34,125 nt of DNA from assembly GCA_902500745.1 (NCBI GenBank), contig CABVRS010000018.1, positions 1 to 34,125 of the forward strand. The letters are read 5' to 3'. A model generated the notes under the pieces. The model had not been told where the DNA came from, made no database searches, and saw only the letters and a program-made list of their open reading frames with translations. Source of the DNA: an uncultured Nitrospira sp. GTDB taxonomy: Bacteria; Nitrospirota; Nitrospiria; Nitrospirales; Nitrospiraceae. This document shows, piece by piece, positions 1-6,619 of the stretch (position 1 is the first letter of the stretch; every line of letters starts with the position of its first letter). The translations under genes were made by a program, and so were the position numbers.

Positions 1-838
1 TGATCCAGAATCCGAGTCCCGTTGAGACACCGATCACGAAGAACGTGGCTCCCATGGACAATGAAATGACGCCGACGATACGGGTGACCTTAATGATCTC
101 CTGCTGAAGGGGGCTGAATTCGGTTTCAACCGTGGTGGTGAGAGAGGCGATCTTGCCAAACTCGGTTCGCATTCCGGTTGCGAACACGACAGCGCGCCCA
201 TGTCCTGACAGGATCGTGGAGCCAGCGAAAACGAGGTTGGGAAGATCGAGCCAATGACCGTCGTCTATCGGCTCAGCCGTCCGTCGTTTTGGCCTTGATT
301 CACCGGTCAAGGCGGCATTGTCCACCCGCATCCCGGTGGCCTCGATGAGGCGCGCATCGGCCGGTACCCGTTCACCCTCTTCCAAGATCAGCACATCGCC
401 GGGCACGAGTTCGTTCCGGGCGGCTTCAACGGATAGCCCGCCTCTCATGACCCACGCGTTGCTCGGCAGCAGGCGGCGGAGTGTCTGAACGGCGTGTTCC
501 GCTTTGTATTCTTGGAAGAAGGCGAACCCGGCGTTGATCACGATGACGCCGAGTATGGCCCAACCCAGTGTTGCCATACCCTCACTGGGTCGCATGAAGT
601 CGGCAGCAAAAGAGAGGCCGGCGGCGATCCAGAGGAGGATGGCGAGGAAGTGGGTGAAATGGCGGACGAGTCCACGGAGGAGCGAGTAGTGATCTGGCTC
701 GACGAGAACATTCAGTCCGTATCGGGCCACCCGTCGTTGAGCCTCATCGCAAGACAGACCCCCGTTGCTGGTTTCCAGGCGATTCAGCACTTCTTCGATC
801 GAAAGTTGATAAATGTCGTGATGGCTGAACTCAGACAC
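1..838 (-). CDS. Cation-transporting P-type ATPase, N-terminal part (cut by window edge)
   Basis: About 279 N-terminal residues are visible; the rest lies beyond base 1. Reading the minus strand from a GTG at 836-838 gives an N-terminal cation-ATPase domain (HDIYQLSIEEVLNRL, then a GLS..EA..R...YG segment), two hydrophobic hairpin helices, and the actuator domain with VPGDVLILEEGERVPADARL and the dephosphorylation motif LTGES. A further membrane helix begins at the window edge. The phosphorylation motif DKTGT is not in view. The order fits P2-type pumps of the Ca2+/Mg2+/monovalent cation group; the ion cannot be told from this part. The start overlaps the stop of the upstream USP gene by 8 bp, so the two are probably co-translated. 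The family is certain; the start is fairly sure because upstream sequence is USP coding. Confidence 0.9.
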   Translation of the reverse strand, partial: MSEFSHHDIYQLSIEEVLNRLETSNGGLSCDEAQRRVARYGLNVLVEPDHYSLLRGLVRHFTHFLAILLWIAAGLSFAADFMRPSEGMATLGWAILGVIVINAGFAFFQEYKAEHAVQTLRRLLPSNAWVMRGGLSVEAARNELVPGDVLILEEGERVPADARLIEATGMRVDNAALTGESRPKRRTAEPIDDGHWLDLPNLVFAGSTILSGHGRAVVFATGMRTEFGKIASLTTTVETEFSPLQQEIIKVTRIVGVISLSMGATFFVIGVSTGLGFWI

Positions 839-1736
839 GGGTGCCCCGCACGATCAGGACAGAACAGGGAGCGTGCCTCAGCAAGCTTTCCGACACGCTT
901 CCCAGATGGAGCCGCTCGGTCTTGGTCAAATCACGAGCGCCGATGACCAGCAGCTGGTCGTGATTGGCCTCTATATAGTTCACGATGGTATCGATCACGT
1001 GGTTCATCTGGATTTGTGTGACGACGGGATAGCCTTCTTTAATGAACTCGTCCCGTAGACCGTTGACCAACGCAGTGGCTCGTTCCATGACCGGTCGCTT
1101 CAGTTCAGCCAGCTGTAACTCGGACAAGTAGCGTGTCGCAAAATCCGTGACGGGACTTACAACCGACGTCAGAATCGTGACGGTAGCGGATTCCGGAAGG
1201 ATGCGTGTTCGAAGAAACTTAGCGGCCGCCCGCGATGGTTTGGAGTCATCGACCGCAAGGGCAACATGGAGAAGGTGTGGCATCGGCTGTTTCACGACCA
1301 ACACCGAACAAGCAGCCGTCGATGCCACCTGCCGTGAGACGCTTCCCAATAAGAATCCCTGAATGTCGCTCAAGCCGCGCGACCCCATCACGATCAGATG
1401 TGCCTTCAATCGTCGCGCATGTCTGACGATCGTGTTCGGAAGTGGGCCGTGAGCCAGGATGGTCTGGAGTTTGGTACCTGGTGCAGTAGTCGCCAGGCCA
1501 AGAGCAACGCGGGCTGATCGTGCGGCATCCCGAAGAAGAATGCCGCCGGCCTTTTCCATGGCGGCGAGCGCGCGGCGCTCGCCGAGGGTATTCTTGCCTG
1601 TCAGCGATTGAAGAGCGGGTTTATCGACCACATGCAACAACGTGACATGTTCGGGTTTACGATCGGCGAAGGCCTCAAGTGCTTGAATCCCCCACTGTGA
1701 ATACTCCGATCCGTCGACGGCGCATACAATCCGCAT
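831..1736 (-). CDS. Tandem universal stress protein (two USP domains)
   Basis: This 301-residue protein has two USP (UspA-fold) domains. The first starts at MRIVCAVDGSEYS and ends with GSRGLSDIQGFLLGSVS followed by CSVLVVK, a complete G-x2-G-x9-G-S nucleotide-binding loop. The second ends with GARDLTKTERLHLGSVS and CSVLIVR; Asp replaces the second Gly, so ATP binding by this half may be weakened. USP proteins are cytoplasmic and bind ATP or related nucleotides during energy or redox stress. The ATG at 1734-1736 has a GGAAGGG Shine-Dalgarno upstream. The gene ends inside the start of a P-type ATPase gene, so the USP may act with, or be induced together with, that pump. It is the first of five USP genes in the window. 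Confidence 0.93.
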   Translation of the reverse strand: MRIVCAVDGSEYSQWGIQALEAFADRKPEHVTLLHVVDKPALQSLTGKNTLGERRALAAMEKAGGILLRDAARSARVALGLATTAPGTKLQTILAHGPLPNTIVRHARRLKAHLIVMGSRGLSDIQGFLLGSVSRQVASTAACSVLVVKQPMPHLLHVALAVDDSKPSRAAAKFLRTRILPESATVTILTSVVSPVTDFATRYLSELQLAELKRPVMERATALVNGLRDEFIKEGYPVVTQIQMNHVIDTIVNYIEANHDQLLVIGARDLTKTERLHLGSVSESLLRHAPCSVLIVRGTRV

Positions 1737-1825
1737 GATCGATTCCCTTCCGTGCTCGATGGGATGTTATGGAAAACGTTCCAGGTATCAGACCTGCATC
1801 GGATGTGCCTGTAGGATGGAGAGAG

Positions 1826-2008
1826 ATGGACAAAGAATCTCTCATCAACCAAAGAGTTAGGAGTGGAGTCCCCGCTTTGGTCGATCAGGATGGTGAGGCA
1901 TTTCGCAGCAAAAATAGTGGCGGCACTGTGGTGATTAGCGTCAGTGAGCGAGAGTTTCGTGATTTGAAGTTGAAAGAAGATGATGCGTCCATGAAGGAGG
2001 AGCAATGA
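1826..2008 (+). CDS. Possible small hydrophilic protein coupled to the CBS gene
   Basis: A 60-codon frame runs from ATG 1826 and overlaps the start of the downstream CBS gene by four bases (ATGA), the usual sign of translational coupling. An AGGA sits nine bases before the ATG. The product is charged and soluble, with a V-V-I-S-V-S-E-R-E-F segment that could be a beta strand followed by a helix, and no recognised domain. An in-frame ATG at 1769 would lengthen it to 79 residues. It is possible that this is only leader sequence of the CBS gene; no homologue is recognised. Confidence 0.38.
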   Translation: MDKESLINQRVRSGVPALVDQDGEAFRSKNSGGTVVISVSEREFRDLKLKEDDASMKEEQ

Positions 2009-2448
2009 AGAAGCAAGCGACGAAGAAGGGGAAAGTCGTCAAGGTCAAAGACTTCGATTCCATGACAGTCAGCCAGGTCATGGAGAAAGAAGTGCAATTT
2101 GTTCGTATGAAGACGAAGGGAGACGTGATTGCCTCCCTCATGATCGAAGGCTTCGGGGCCGTTCCGGTCGTGGAAAACGGGCGTAGACTGGCCGGTATCG
2201 TCAGCGAACATGATCTCTTGGCGGCTGTCGACGATGGTCGGCAACTGGGTGTTGTTTCGGCAAAGGACATCATGACCTCCAATCCCTATTCAGTCCGGCC
2301 TCAAACGACACTTGGAACGTTGGTGCATGTGCTGCGCGCCAGTGATCTGGTTCGTGTCCCTGTGGTGGATGACAAGGATAAATTGGTGGGTATCATCGCA
2401 AGACGCGATGTCCTGCGAACCTATCTGGCCACTGGTGGTAAACGATAA
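2005..2448 (+). CDS. CBS-domain pair protein
   Basis: The 147-residue protein is a stand-alone Bateman module: a short basic N-terminus and two CBS repeats. Repeat one runs from MTVSQVMEKEV to GIVSEHDLLAA, repeat two from AKDIMTSNPYSV to GIIARRDVLRTYL. Both have the ending G-I-[VI]-[ST/A]-x2-D-[LV]-L, where adenosine nucleotides (AMP, ATP, SAM) are typically bound. No catalytic or DNA-binding domain is attached, so it is a cytoplasmic nucleotide sensor of unknown partner. A clear GGAGGAG precedes the ATG. A second CBS gene follows 13 bp downstream with the same domain layout; the two probably form an operon and perhaps a heteromer. Confidence 0.9.
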   Translation: MKKQATKKGKVVKVKDFDSMTVSQVMEKEVQFVRMKTKGDVIASLMIEGFGAVPVVENGRRLAGIVSEHDLLAAVDDGRQLGVVSAKDIMTSNPYSVRPQTTLGTLVHVLRASDLVRVPVVDDKDKLVGIIARRDVLRTYLATGGKR

Positions 2449-2461
2449 CCGCGAGGAGCAC

Positions 2462-2896
2462 ATGAGACAAACCGAGTTCTTCATGAAGCCCTGTGACCCG
2501 AAGACGTTAACCGTCGGACAGCTCATGCAAGACGCGGTTACGCGATGCACGACGCGCACCGACGCTTCGACCATTGCCCATCTGATGACCCATCAAAACT
2601 ACGGCAGCTTGCCTGTTGTGGATGAAGAGGGGATGTTGATTGGGATTGTGACTGAATACGATTTGCTGCAGGCCATGCTCGAGGGGCGAGATCTCCGGAA
2701 GATTCTTGCCACGGAAGTGATGTCGATTCATCCCGTGACAGTGACCGAAGATCAAACACTCGCTCAAGTGGCTGACCTGTTCCAAGATCGATATTTAACT
2801 CGCGTGCCGGTGGTGCGAAACAACAAACTCGTTGGAATTCTGGCTCGACGGGATCTGTTGTTCGGCTATATGAAGGCGTCGCAGCATTGGTCGTGA
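2462..2896 (+). CDS. CBS-domain pair protein, paralogue of the preceding gene
   Basis: The start is placed at ATG 2462, eight bases or so after GAGGAG, giving 144 residues; the open frame extends further upstream but that part lies over the preceding CBS gene. Two CBS repeats are visible: LTVGQLMQDAVTRC to GIVTEYDLLQAM, and ATEVMSIHPVTV to GILARRDLLFGYM. The repeat spacing and endings match those of the gene just upstream, so the pair probably arose by duplication. The expected role is binding of adenine nucleotides in the cytoplasm. No effector domain is fused, and the target is not evident from the neighbours. Confidence 0.9.
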   Translation: MRQTEFFMKPCDPKTLTVGQLMQDAVTRCTTRTDASTIAHLMTHQNYGSLPVVDEEGMLIGIVTEYDLLQAMLEGRDLRKILATEVMSIHPVTVTEDQTLAQVADLFQDRYLTRVPVVRNNKLVGILARRDLLFGYMKASQHWS

Positions 2897-3088
2897 TGAT
2901 GCGGCACCTATCTCGATGATGAGTGGCGCTGTTTATTCTTCCTGGTCTGATCGTCTACGGAATCGGGGAGTGGAATACACGAAAACTGCACAGATGAGCG
3001 GGGGCTGAGCCCGGACATCTTCCTTTGAACCTGTGGGGCTTCATACACGCCCTTTCCCATTGCCTGCTTACCCAGGTACACTACGCCG

Positions 3089-4009
3089 ATGATGTCCCCT
3101 GCGTGGTCGTGGTTGATATGGAAAATCCTGCTTGTCATCCTCGTTCTTATTCCGGCCAGTTCCCACGCTGAACCGAGAGCAATATCCCATGGGCCCTGTG
3201 ACATCATGTATCCCAGTGATGCGATGGTGCAGTGGGAGTGCCGGACCATTCGAACGGGTGAATCGCTGGAAAAGCTGTTCGGCGACCGGTGGATCGATAT
3301 TGCACGGTTCAATCGGATCGATCGACGTCATGCTTGGGCTGGGCGGTCCATCAGGGTCCCTAAGCGCCTCCGCGATCTTCAATCATTTTCGCCACTGCCT
3401 TTGGCGTATCCGCCTGCCGGATCGGAGGAACAGTTCATCCTCATCGATCTTTCTGAACAATTTCTTGGAGCTTATGAATATGGGGCGCTTCGGTTTGCGG
3501 TACCGATTGCCTCCGGGCACGGCCACGACGAAACACCGACCGGTGAGTTCAGCCTTTTCACTGCCCATCGCGCGCATCAATCCGAGCTCTACACCGTTCA
3601 GGGAACGGACCGCCGATATCCTATGAACTACGCGCTCAGGTTTTATATCGATCGCAAAGGGGTGTCATATTGGATCCACGGGCGAGATTTGCCGGGCTAT
3701 CCTGCTTCGCACGGCTGTATAGGACTCTACGACGAACCGATGCAAACAGAGCAGTATGGGTATCCACACGACCCGAAGCTGAACGATGCAAAGCGGCTGT
3801 TCGAATGGGTATTAGGTCGTGAGAGCAAGAAAGACCGGGTCATTTCGATGTCGCATGGCCCGAGAGTACAGATTATCGGCCGATCCCCTGGTTTGTTACC
3901 AGGACCATCCAACACCATCGAGAGGACGGATCGTCGGCTCGTCAGTGTAGAAGGGGGTGAAGTGGAGCATGATGGGGGAACAAGCAATGGGTGGAGTCCT
4001 GCTAAATAA
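3089..4009 (+). CDS. Secreted L,D-transpeptidase (YkuD) with LysM-like region
   Basis: The 306-residue protein begins with a signal peptide (basic start, hydrophobic ILLVILVLIPASS, then HAE at a likely cleavage site). Residues about 50-92 resemble a LysM peptidoglycan-binding repeat, with a TGESLEKLFG segment and WAGRSIRVP at the end. The YkuD domain covers about 115-245 and carries the catalytic signature: His197 in YWIHG and S-H-G-C-I-G-L with the nucleophile Cys210. YkuD enzymes form 3-3 peptidoglycan crosslinks or attach proteins to peptidoglycan in the periplasm. The Gly in place of the common Arg after the catalytic Cys-Ile is a tolerated variant. The tail after residue 250 is of unknown role. 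Its end overlaps the convergent PII-like gene by 8 bp. Confidence 0.88.
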   Translation: MMSPAWSWLIWKILLVILVLIPASSHAEPRAISHGPCDIMYPSDAMVQWECRTIRTGESLEKLFGDRWIDIARFNRIDRRHAWAGRSIRVPKRLRDLQSFSPLPLAYPPAGSEEQFILIDLSEQFLGAYEYGALRFAVPIASGHGHDETPTGEFSLFTAHRAHQSELYTVQGTDRRYPMNYALRFYIDRKGVSYWIHGRDLPGYPASHGCIGLYDEPMQTEQYGYPHDPKLNDAKRLFEWVLGRESKKDRVISMSHGPRVQIIGRSPGLLPGPSNTIERTDRRLVSVEGGEVEHDGGTSNGWSPAK

Positions 4010-4319
4010 TTATTTCGCAGGGCTGAAGAAAGACTTTCAGCGGGATTTCACGGTCGTCATGTCCCTGGACATGTTTGGCACGAATCTCCTTTAGTGCGGC
4101 CACAATCTGCGGCAAAAAAGAAGATTCGTAGCCGAGTGCGACCATGAAGAGTGTATTCGTGTTCTGGTTCGTTGGCACATTGGAGGCAGTCACGGTCCCG
4201 GTCACCCCGCTGCCGCCCACGCCTGAAATCATGGTGTATCCTTTGATTCCAAGTTTTTGAAACAGCACAACGACCTCTTCCTCAAATCTTTTCCCACAGA
4301 CAATGTGCAGCATCTTCAT
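4002..4319 (-). CDS. PII-like signalling protein
   Basis: The 105-residue protein has the size and outline of the PII/PII-like ferredoxin-fold family: a first strand MKMLHIVCG, a helix, a second strand with KGYTMISGVGGSGVTG, a flexible loop rich in T, N and G (the T-loop position), then LFMVALGYESSFLPQIVAALKEI and a final strand. Canonical GlnB/GlnK has a conserved uridylylated Tyr in the T-loop; that signature is not seen, so this is a PII-like rather than a classical nitrogen PII protein. Such proteins are trimers that bind nucleotides or small anions and regulate a transporter or enzyme, often encoded next to it. Here no transporter is adjacent, so the partner is unknown. The stop overlaps the L,D-transpeptidase end on the other strand. 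Confidence 0.72.
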   Translation of the reverse strand: MKMLHIVCGKRFEEEVVVLFQKLGIKGYTMISGVGGSGVTGTVTASNVPTNQNTNTLFMVALGYESSFLPQIVAALKEIRAKHVQGHDDREIPLKVFLQPCEIII

Positions 4320-4447
4320 GATAGCCCTCTCTCATGTTGCTCTTGTGTTCGGGACAGTTGATGCGTGAGCCTACCATAATAGTGGAAATCCTTAAAGAAA
4401 TGCGGCAGTGTACTCCGGGGGAATGGTGAATGGCCCCAGGATGCTGC

Positions 4448-4483
4448 TTGCGCCATTAAGGGGACTTCGCTATATAGAAGTCC
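4448..4483 (+). promoter_or_regulatory. Candidate promoter with a dyad over the -10
   Basis: TTGCGC at 4448-4453 and TATATA at 4471-4476 are separated by 17 bases. The -10 lies inside an inverted repeat with perfect 7-bp arms, GGACTTC at 4462-4468 and GAAGTCC at 4477-4483. This placement is what a repressor operator would look like. Transcription would start about 50 bases before the lipoprotein ATG at 4532. The -35 match is only partial and no regulator is assigned. Confidence 0.42.
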
Positions 4484-4531
4484 ATCGACAGCGCCTTGCT
4501 CACTCTTTGTGTCGAAGGAGGGATCGTCTTT

Positions 4532-4972
4532 ATGAACAAGATCCGGGTTGGAACTGGGCTGATCGGTCTCGCGTGTCTATTAGGAGTGACTGGCTGCGCT
4601 TCCGGAAAAGCTGGGATGCAGCCGGTATCGGAAAACTCACCGGTGTCGGCCACGACGGAGATGGTCTCTGCGACACCTGCCGAAGCTGCTTCTGAGGCAC
4701 TCTCGGATTCGCTCAAGGTGTGTCTGGCAAGGATCCCAAGTGATTCCAGTGACGGCACGAAGATGGTCGCTGAGCAGAGCTGTCAGGACAACGAAGACCT
4801 CCACCAAGGTGTGGTCGGAACTGCCGTCGCAAAAAGCGGTGGTCGTGCATCCGCCGGGACGCAAGGTGATTCGCTCGAGTCCTGCATGGCACGCATCCCT
4901 GAAGACGCTACTGCAGGTCAACGTCTGCTGGCTGAAGAAACCTGTGCGCGCGATCAGTTAACGCATCGCTGA
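4532..4972 (+). CDS. Small lipoprotein with a duplicated Cys motif
   Basis: The start is ATG 4532, preceded by GAAGGAGGG; upstream in-frame codons are dismissed. The 146-residue product has a lipoprotein signal with lipobox GVTGC (Cys22), so the mature protein should be membrane-anchored outside the cytoplasm. Two 30-residue units, residues 59-88 and 113-142, are clear duplicates: 13 of 30 positions are identical, with the shared pattern D-S-L-x2-C-x-A-R-I-P-x-D-x3-G-x4-A-E-x2-C, so each has two cysteines 20 residues apart. The linker and N-terminus are rich in Ser, Ala, Gly and Thr. The cysteines may form one disulfide per unit. I do not recognise a described family; function unknown. A strong hairpin follows the gene. 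Confidence 0.85.
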   Translation: MNKIRVGTGLIGLACLLGVTGCASGKAGMQPVSENSPVSATTEMVSATPAEAASEALSDSLKVCLARIPSDSSDGTKMVAEQSCQDNEDLHQGVVGTAVAKSGGRASAGTQGDSLESCMARIPEDATAGQRLLAEETCARDQLTHR

Positions 4973-4987
4973 GAGACGAATCTAGAT

Positions 4988-5028
4988 GTTCAGGAGCCAG
5001 GTTCTGGCGATGAGCCTGGCTCCTGAAC
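4988..5028 (+). terminator. Strong hairpin after the lipoprotein gene
   Basis: Two perfectly complementary 14-base arms (4988-5001 and 5015-5028) flank a 13-base loop, starting about 15 bases after the lipoprotein stop. There is no T-tract after it on the plus strand, so it may work as a stabilising 3' stem-loop or a Rho-assisted end instead of a classical intrinsic terminator. Confidence 0.6.
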
Positions 5029-5185
5029 CGGCAACAGATCTTAGTATCCTCTGATTTTCCTCCGAGCCTATTGCGCTGACTCGCCAATCTATTGGACGGT
5101 CCGTGCTTGTTAAGGCAAGGCTGCAAGAAAAGCTCTGCGAAGCAGGACGAACCCTCGTGATATCGCGGTATCTGCATAACACCTC

Positions 5186-5213
5186 TTGACTCATCAAAAT
5201 CTGTTGCTATATG
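5186..5213 (+). promoter_or_regulatory. arsR promoter with an ArsR-type operator in the spacer
   Basis: TTGACT (5186-5191) and TATATG (5208-5213) are 16 bases apart. Between and touching them is ATCAA-N6-TTGCT (5193-5208), a near match to the ATCAA-N6-TTGAT dyad that lies perfect in front of arsM. A repressor on this site would block polymerase, which suits autoregulation by ArsR. The predicted transcription start falls almost on the ATG at 5222 and no Shine-Dalgarno is seen, so the arsR message may be leaderless. Confidence 0.6.
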
Positions 5214-5221
5214 GTTTAGCC

Positions 5222-5542
5222 ATGGCTGCTGTTGCTCCATCGATCAAGAAAGCAGTGACGCTGTTTCACGCTCTGTCAGACGAGACCCGCCTAGCGTTAC
5301 TGGAGCGATTGAAAGAGGGAGAACAGTGTGTCTGTGAGCTGACGGATGCGATGAAGGCCGCGCAGTCTCGACTATCGTTTCACTTGAAGGTGCTCAAGGA
5401 TGCCGGTCTCGTCGAGGATCGCCGTGATGGGCGATGGATGTATTACTCGCTCAGTTCCCAGGCCATTGAGGAGCTGGAAGACTTGGTGGATTCGCTCAAG
5501 AAGGCGGCAAAGTCGGTAAGTTCAACACGACGTTGTTGCTGA
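5222..5542 (+). CDS. arsR: ArsR/SmtB-family arsenic-responsive repressor
   Basis: This 106-residue winged-helix protein opens with LFHALSDETRLALLERL, the ArsR family hallmark, followed by the metalloid-sensing Cys36-Val-Cys38 (EQCVCEL) at the start of a helix, the recognition helix QSRLSFHLKVLKDAGLV, and the wing RRDGRWMYYSL. The ELCVCDL-type site senses As(III)/Sb(III). The chain ends in RRCC (Cys105, Cys106), which could add a third thiol ligand. ATG 5222 is chosen because the domain starts there and the in-frame TTG at 5186 is part of the -35 element. The next gene is arsM, 46 bp downstream, and both carry matching dyads upstream. Repression of arsR and arsM, relieved by arsenite, is the expected role. 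Confidence 0.92.
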   Translation: MAAVAPSIKKAVTLFHALSDETRLALLERLKEGEQCVCELTDAMKAAQSRLSFHLKVLKDAGLVEDRRDGRWMYYSLSSQAIEELEDLVDSLKKAAKSVSSTRRCC

Positions 5543-5560
5543 TTTTCTTAGGCCTTATAG

Positions 5561-5576
5561 ATCAATATTTATTGAT
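5561..5576 (+). promoter_or_regulatory. Perfect ATCAA-N6-TTGAT dyad before arsM
   Basis: The sequence ATCAATATTTATTGAT is a perfect inverted repeat (ATCAAT-N4-ATTGAT) lying just before the GGAGG ribosome site of arsM. It matches the half-sites of the dyad in the arsR promoter, so it is probably a second ArsR-binding site. Placed here it could act as a roadblock or could control an internal arsM promoter. Confidence 0.62.
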
Positions 5577-5588
5577 TGGAGGTGCGTC

Positions 5589-6455
5589 ATGAGCAAAGAC
5601 CAGACTCTAAAAGAAGAAATCAAGACGAGATACGGGCAAGCCGCTCTGCAAGCGCAACGACAGGAACGGCGATCGTGCTGTGGAACCGGTACGGTGCTGG
5701 AGGCGGGCAAACTGGATCCCATCACTTCCGGTCTCTATGCAGATGACGAGACGTCCACCCTTCCCGATGACGCGGTGCGTGCGTCGCTCGGCTGCGGCAA
5801 TCCGACTGCTTTGGCGCAGATCGCGCCGGGGGAAACCGTCTTGGATTTGGGATCGGGCGGCGGCATCGATGTGCTGCTTTCAGCGAGACGGGTTGGGCCG
5901 ACCGGCAAGGTGTATGGCCTGGACATGACCGACGAAATGTTGGAGCTGGCGAGGGCCAATCAGGCGAAAGCTGGGATCACGAACGTGGAATTCTTGAAGG
6001 GCGACATCGAACACATTCCGTTGCCGGACAACTCCGTCGATCTCATCATTTCCAATTGTGTCATCAATCTGTCTCCCGACAAGGATCTGGTCCTCGCGGA
6101 AGCCTTCCGTGTGCTGAAGTCGGGTGGGCGCTTGGCTGTATCGGACATTGTCGTCCGAGGAGAGATACCGGAAGACATTCAACGCAGCATCGAGTTGTGG
6201 GCCGGGTGTGTCGCGGGCGCGTTGGAGGAAAAGGAATATCTCGTGAAGCTTGAGCGGGCGGGGTTTGAACGAGCGTCCATCCAGTCGACCCGGGTCTATA
6301 CCGCCGCTGATGCTCGAGAGCTCTTTGAGGGCACCGGCATTGATCTCGATACCATCGCGCCGGCCGTCGATGGGAAGTTTATCAGCGGTTTTGTCAGGGC
6401 GGTGAAGCCGGAGACAAGCCCGGCGGCCTGCTGCTCGGCCACGTGCTGTGCATGA
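5589..6455 (+). CDS. arsM: Arsenite S-adenosylmethionine methyltransferase
   Basis: The 288-residue cytoplasmic enzyme converts As(III) to methylated arsenicals using SAM. The SAM-binding motif VLDLGSGGGIDV is at residues 84-95, followed by GLDMTDEML (acidic ribose loop) and the GDIEHIPLP motif. The three cysteines that coordinate arsenic in studied ArsM enzymes are present: Cys69 in LGCGNP, Cys157 in SNCVINL and Cys207 in AGCVAGAL. Extra thiols occur at Cys30-Cys31 near the N-terminus and in a Cys-rich tail (Cys281, 282, 286, 287). GGAGG lies seven bases before the ATG. It sits directly downstream of arsR with an operator-like dyad between. No arsenite efflux gene is next to it, so this cassette appears to rely on methylation, with any pump elsewhere. 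Confidence 0.95.
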   Translation: MSKDQTLKEEIKTRYGQAALQAQRQERRSCCGTGTVLEAGKLDPITSGLYADDETSTLPDDAVRASLGCGNPTALAQIAPGETVLDLGSGGGIDVLLSARRVGPTGKVYGLDMTDEMLELARANQAKAGITNVEFLKGDIEHIPLPDNSVDLIISNCVINLSPDKDLVLAEAFRVLKSGGRLAVSDIVVRGEIPEDIQRSIELWAGCVAGALEEKEYLVKLERAGFERASIQSTRVYTAADARELFEGTGIDLDTIAPAVDGKFISGFVRAVKPETSPAACCSATCCA

Positions 6456-6540
6456 AATGGCGAGTGCTGCATGGCCGATGTGGCGCATTTCCCCACAGTG
6501 CATGTCTGACTAGTGGAGCGTATTGCGACAGTTTTGAATG

Positions 6541-6568
6541 GGTGAAAGGTAAAGGGTGAGGCGTAAGG
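6541..6568 (+). repeat. Four degenerate heptamers in an intergenic gap
   Basis: GGTGAAA, GGTAAAG, GGTGAGG and CGTAAGG follow each other without gaps, fitting [GC]GT[GA]A[AG][AG]. They lie in the 164-bp gap between arsM and the APH-like kinase gene. Related heptamers occur in other gaps of this window (28494-28558, 31042-31080, 32554-32567). The rest of the gap shows no gene. Confidence 0.55.
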
Positions 6569-6619
6569 TGAAGTCTACAAAGTGGTATTGATGGAACATA
6601 ATTTGCGAGAACTAGCCGT

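Noticed and set aside
494..946. Plus-strand open frame of 150 codons
   Set aside because: It lies antisense over the P-type ATPase and the end of the USP gene, both with clear motifs.
1770..1781. GGAA-AACG-TTCC as an operator
   Set aside because: Arms of only four bases and no promoter placement; within chance expectation.
2897..3088. Gene in the gap before the L,D-transpeptidase
   Set aside because: The minus-strand frame across it continues into the transpeptidase as antisense and has no motif.
5880..6503. Minus-strand open frame of 207 codons
   Set aside because: It is the shadow of arsM, whose catalytic cysteines and SAM motif are all on the plus strand.
6541..6568. CRISPR-like array
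   Set aside because: The units are seven bases long with no spacers, so this is not a CRISPR.
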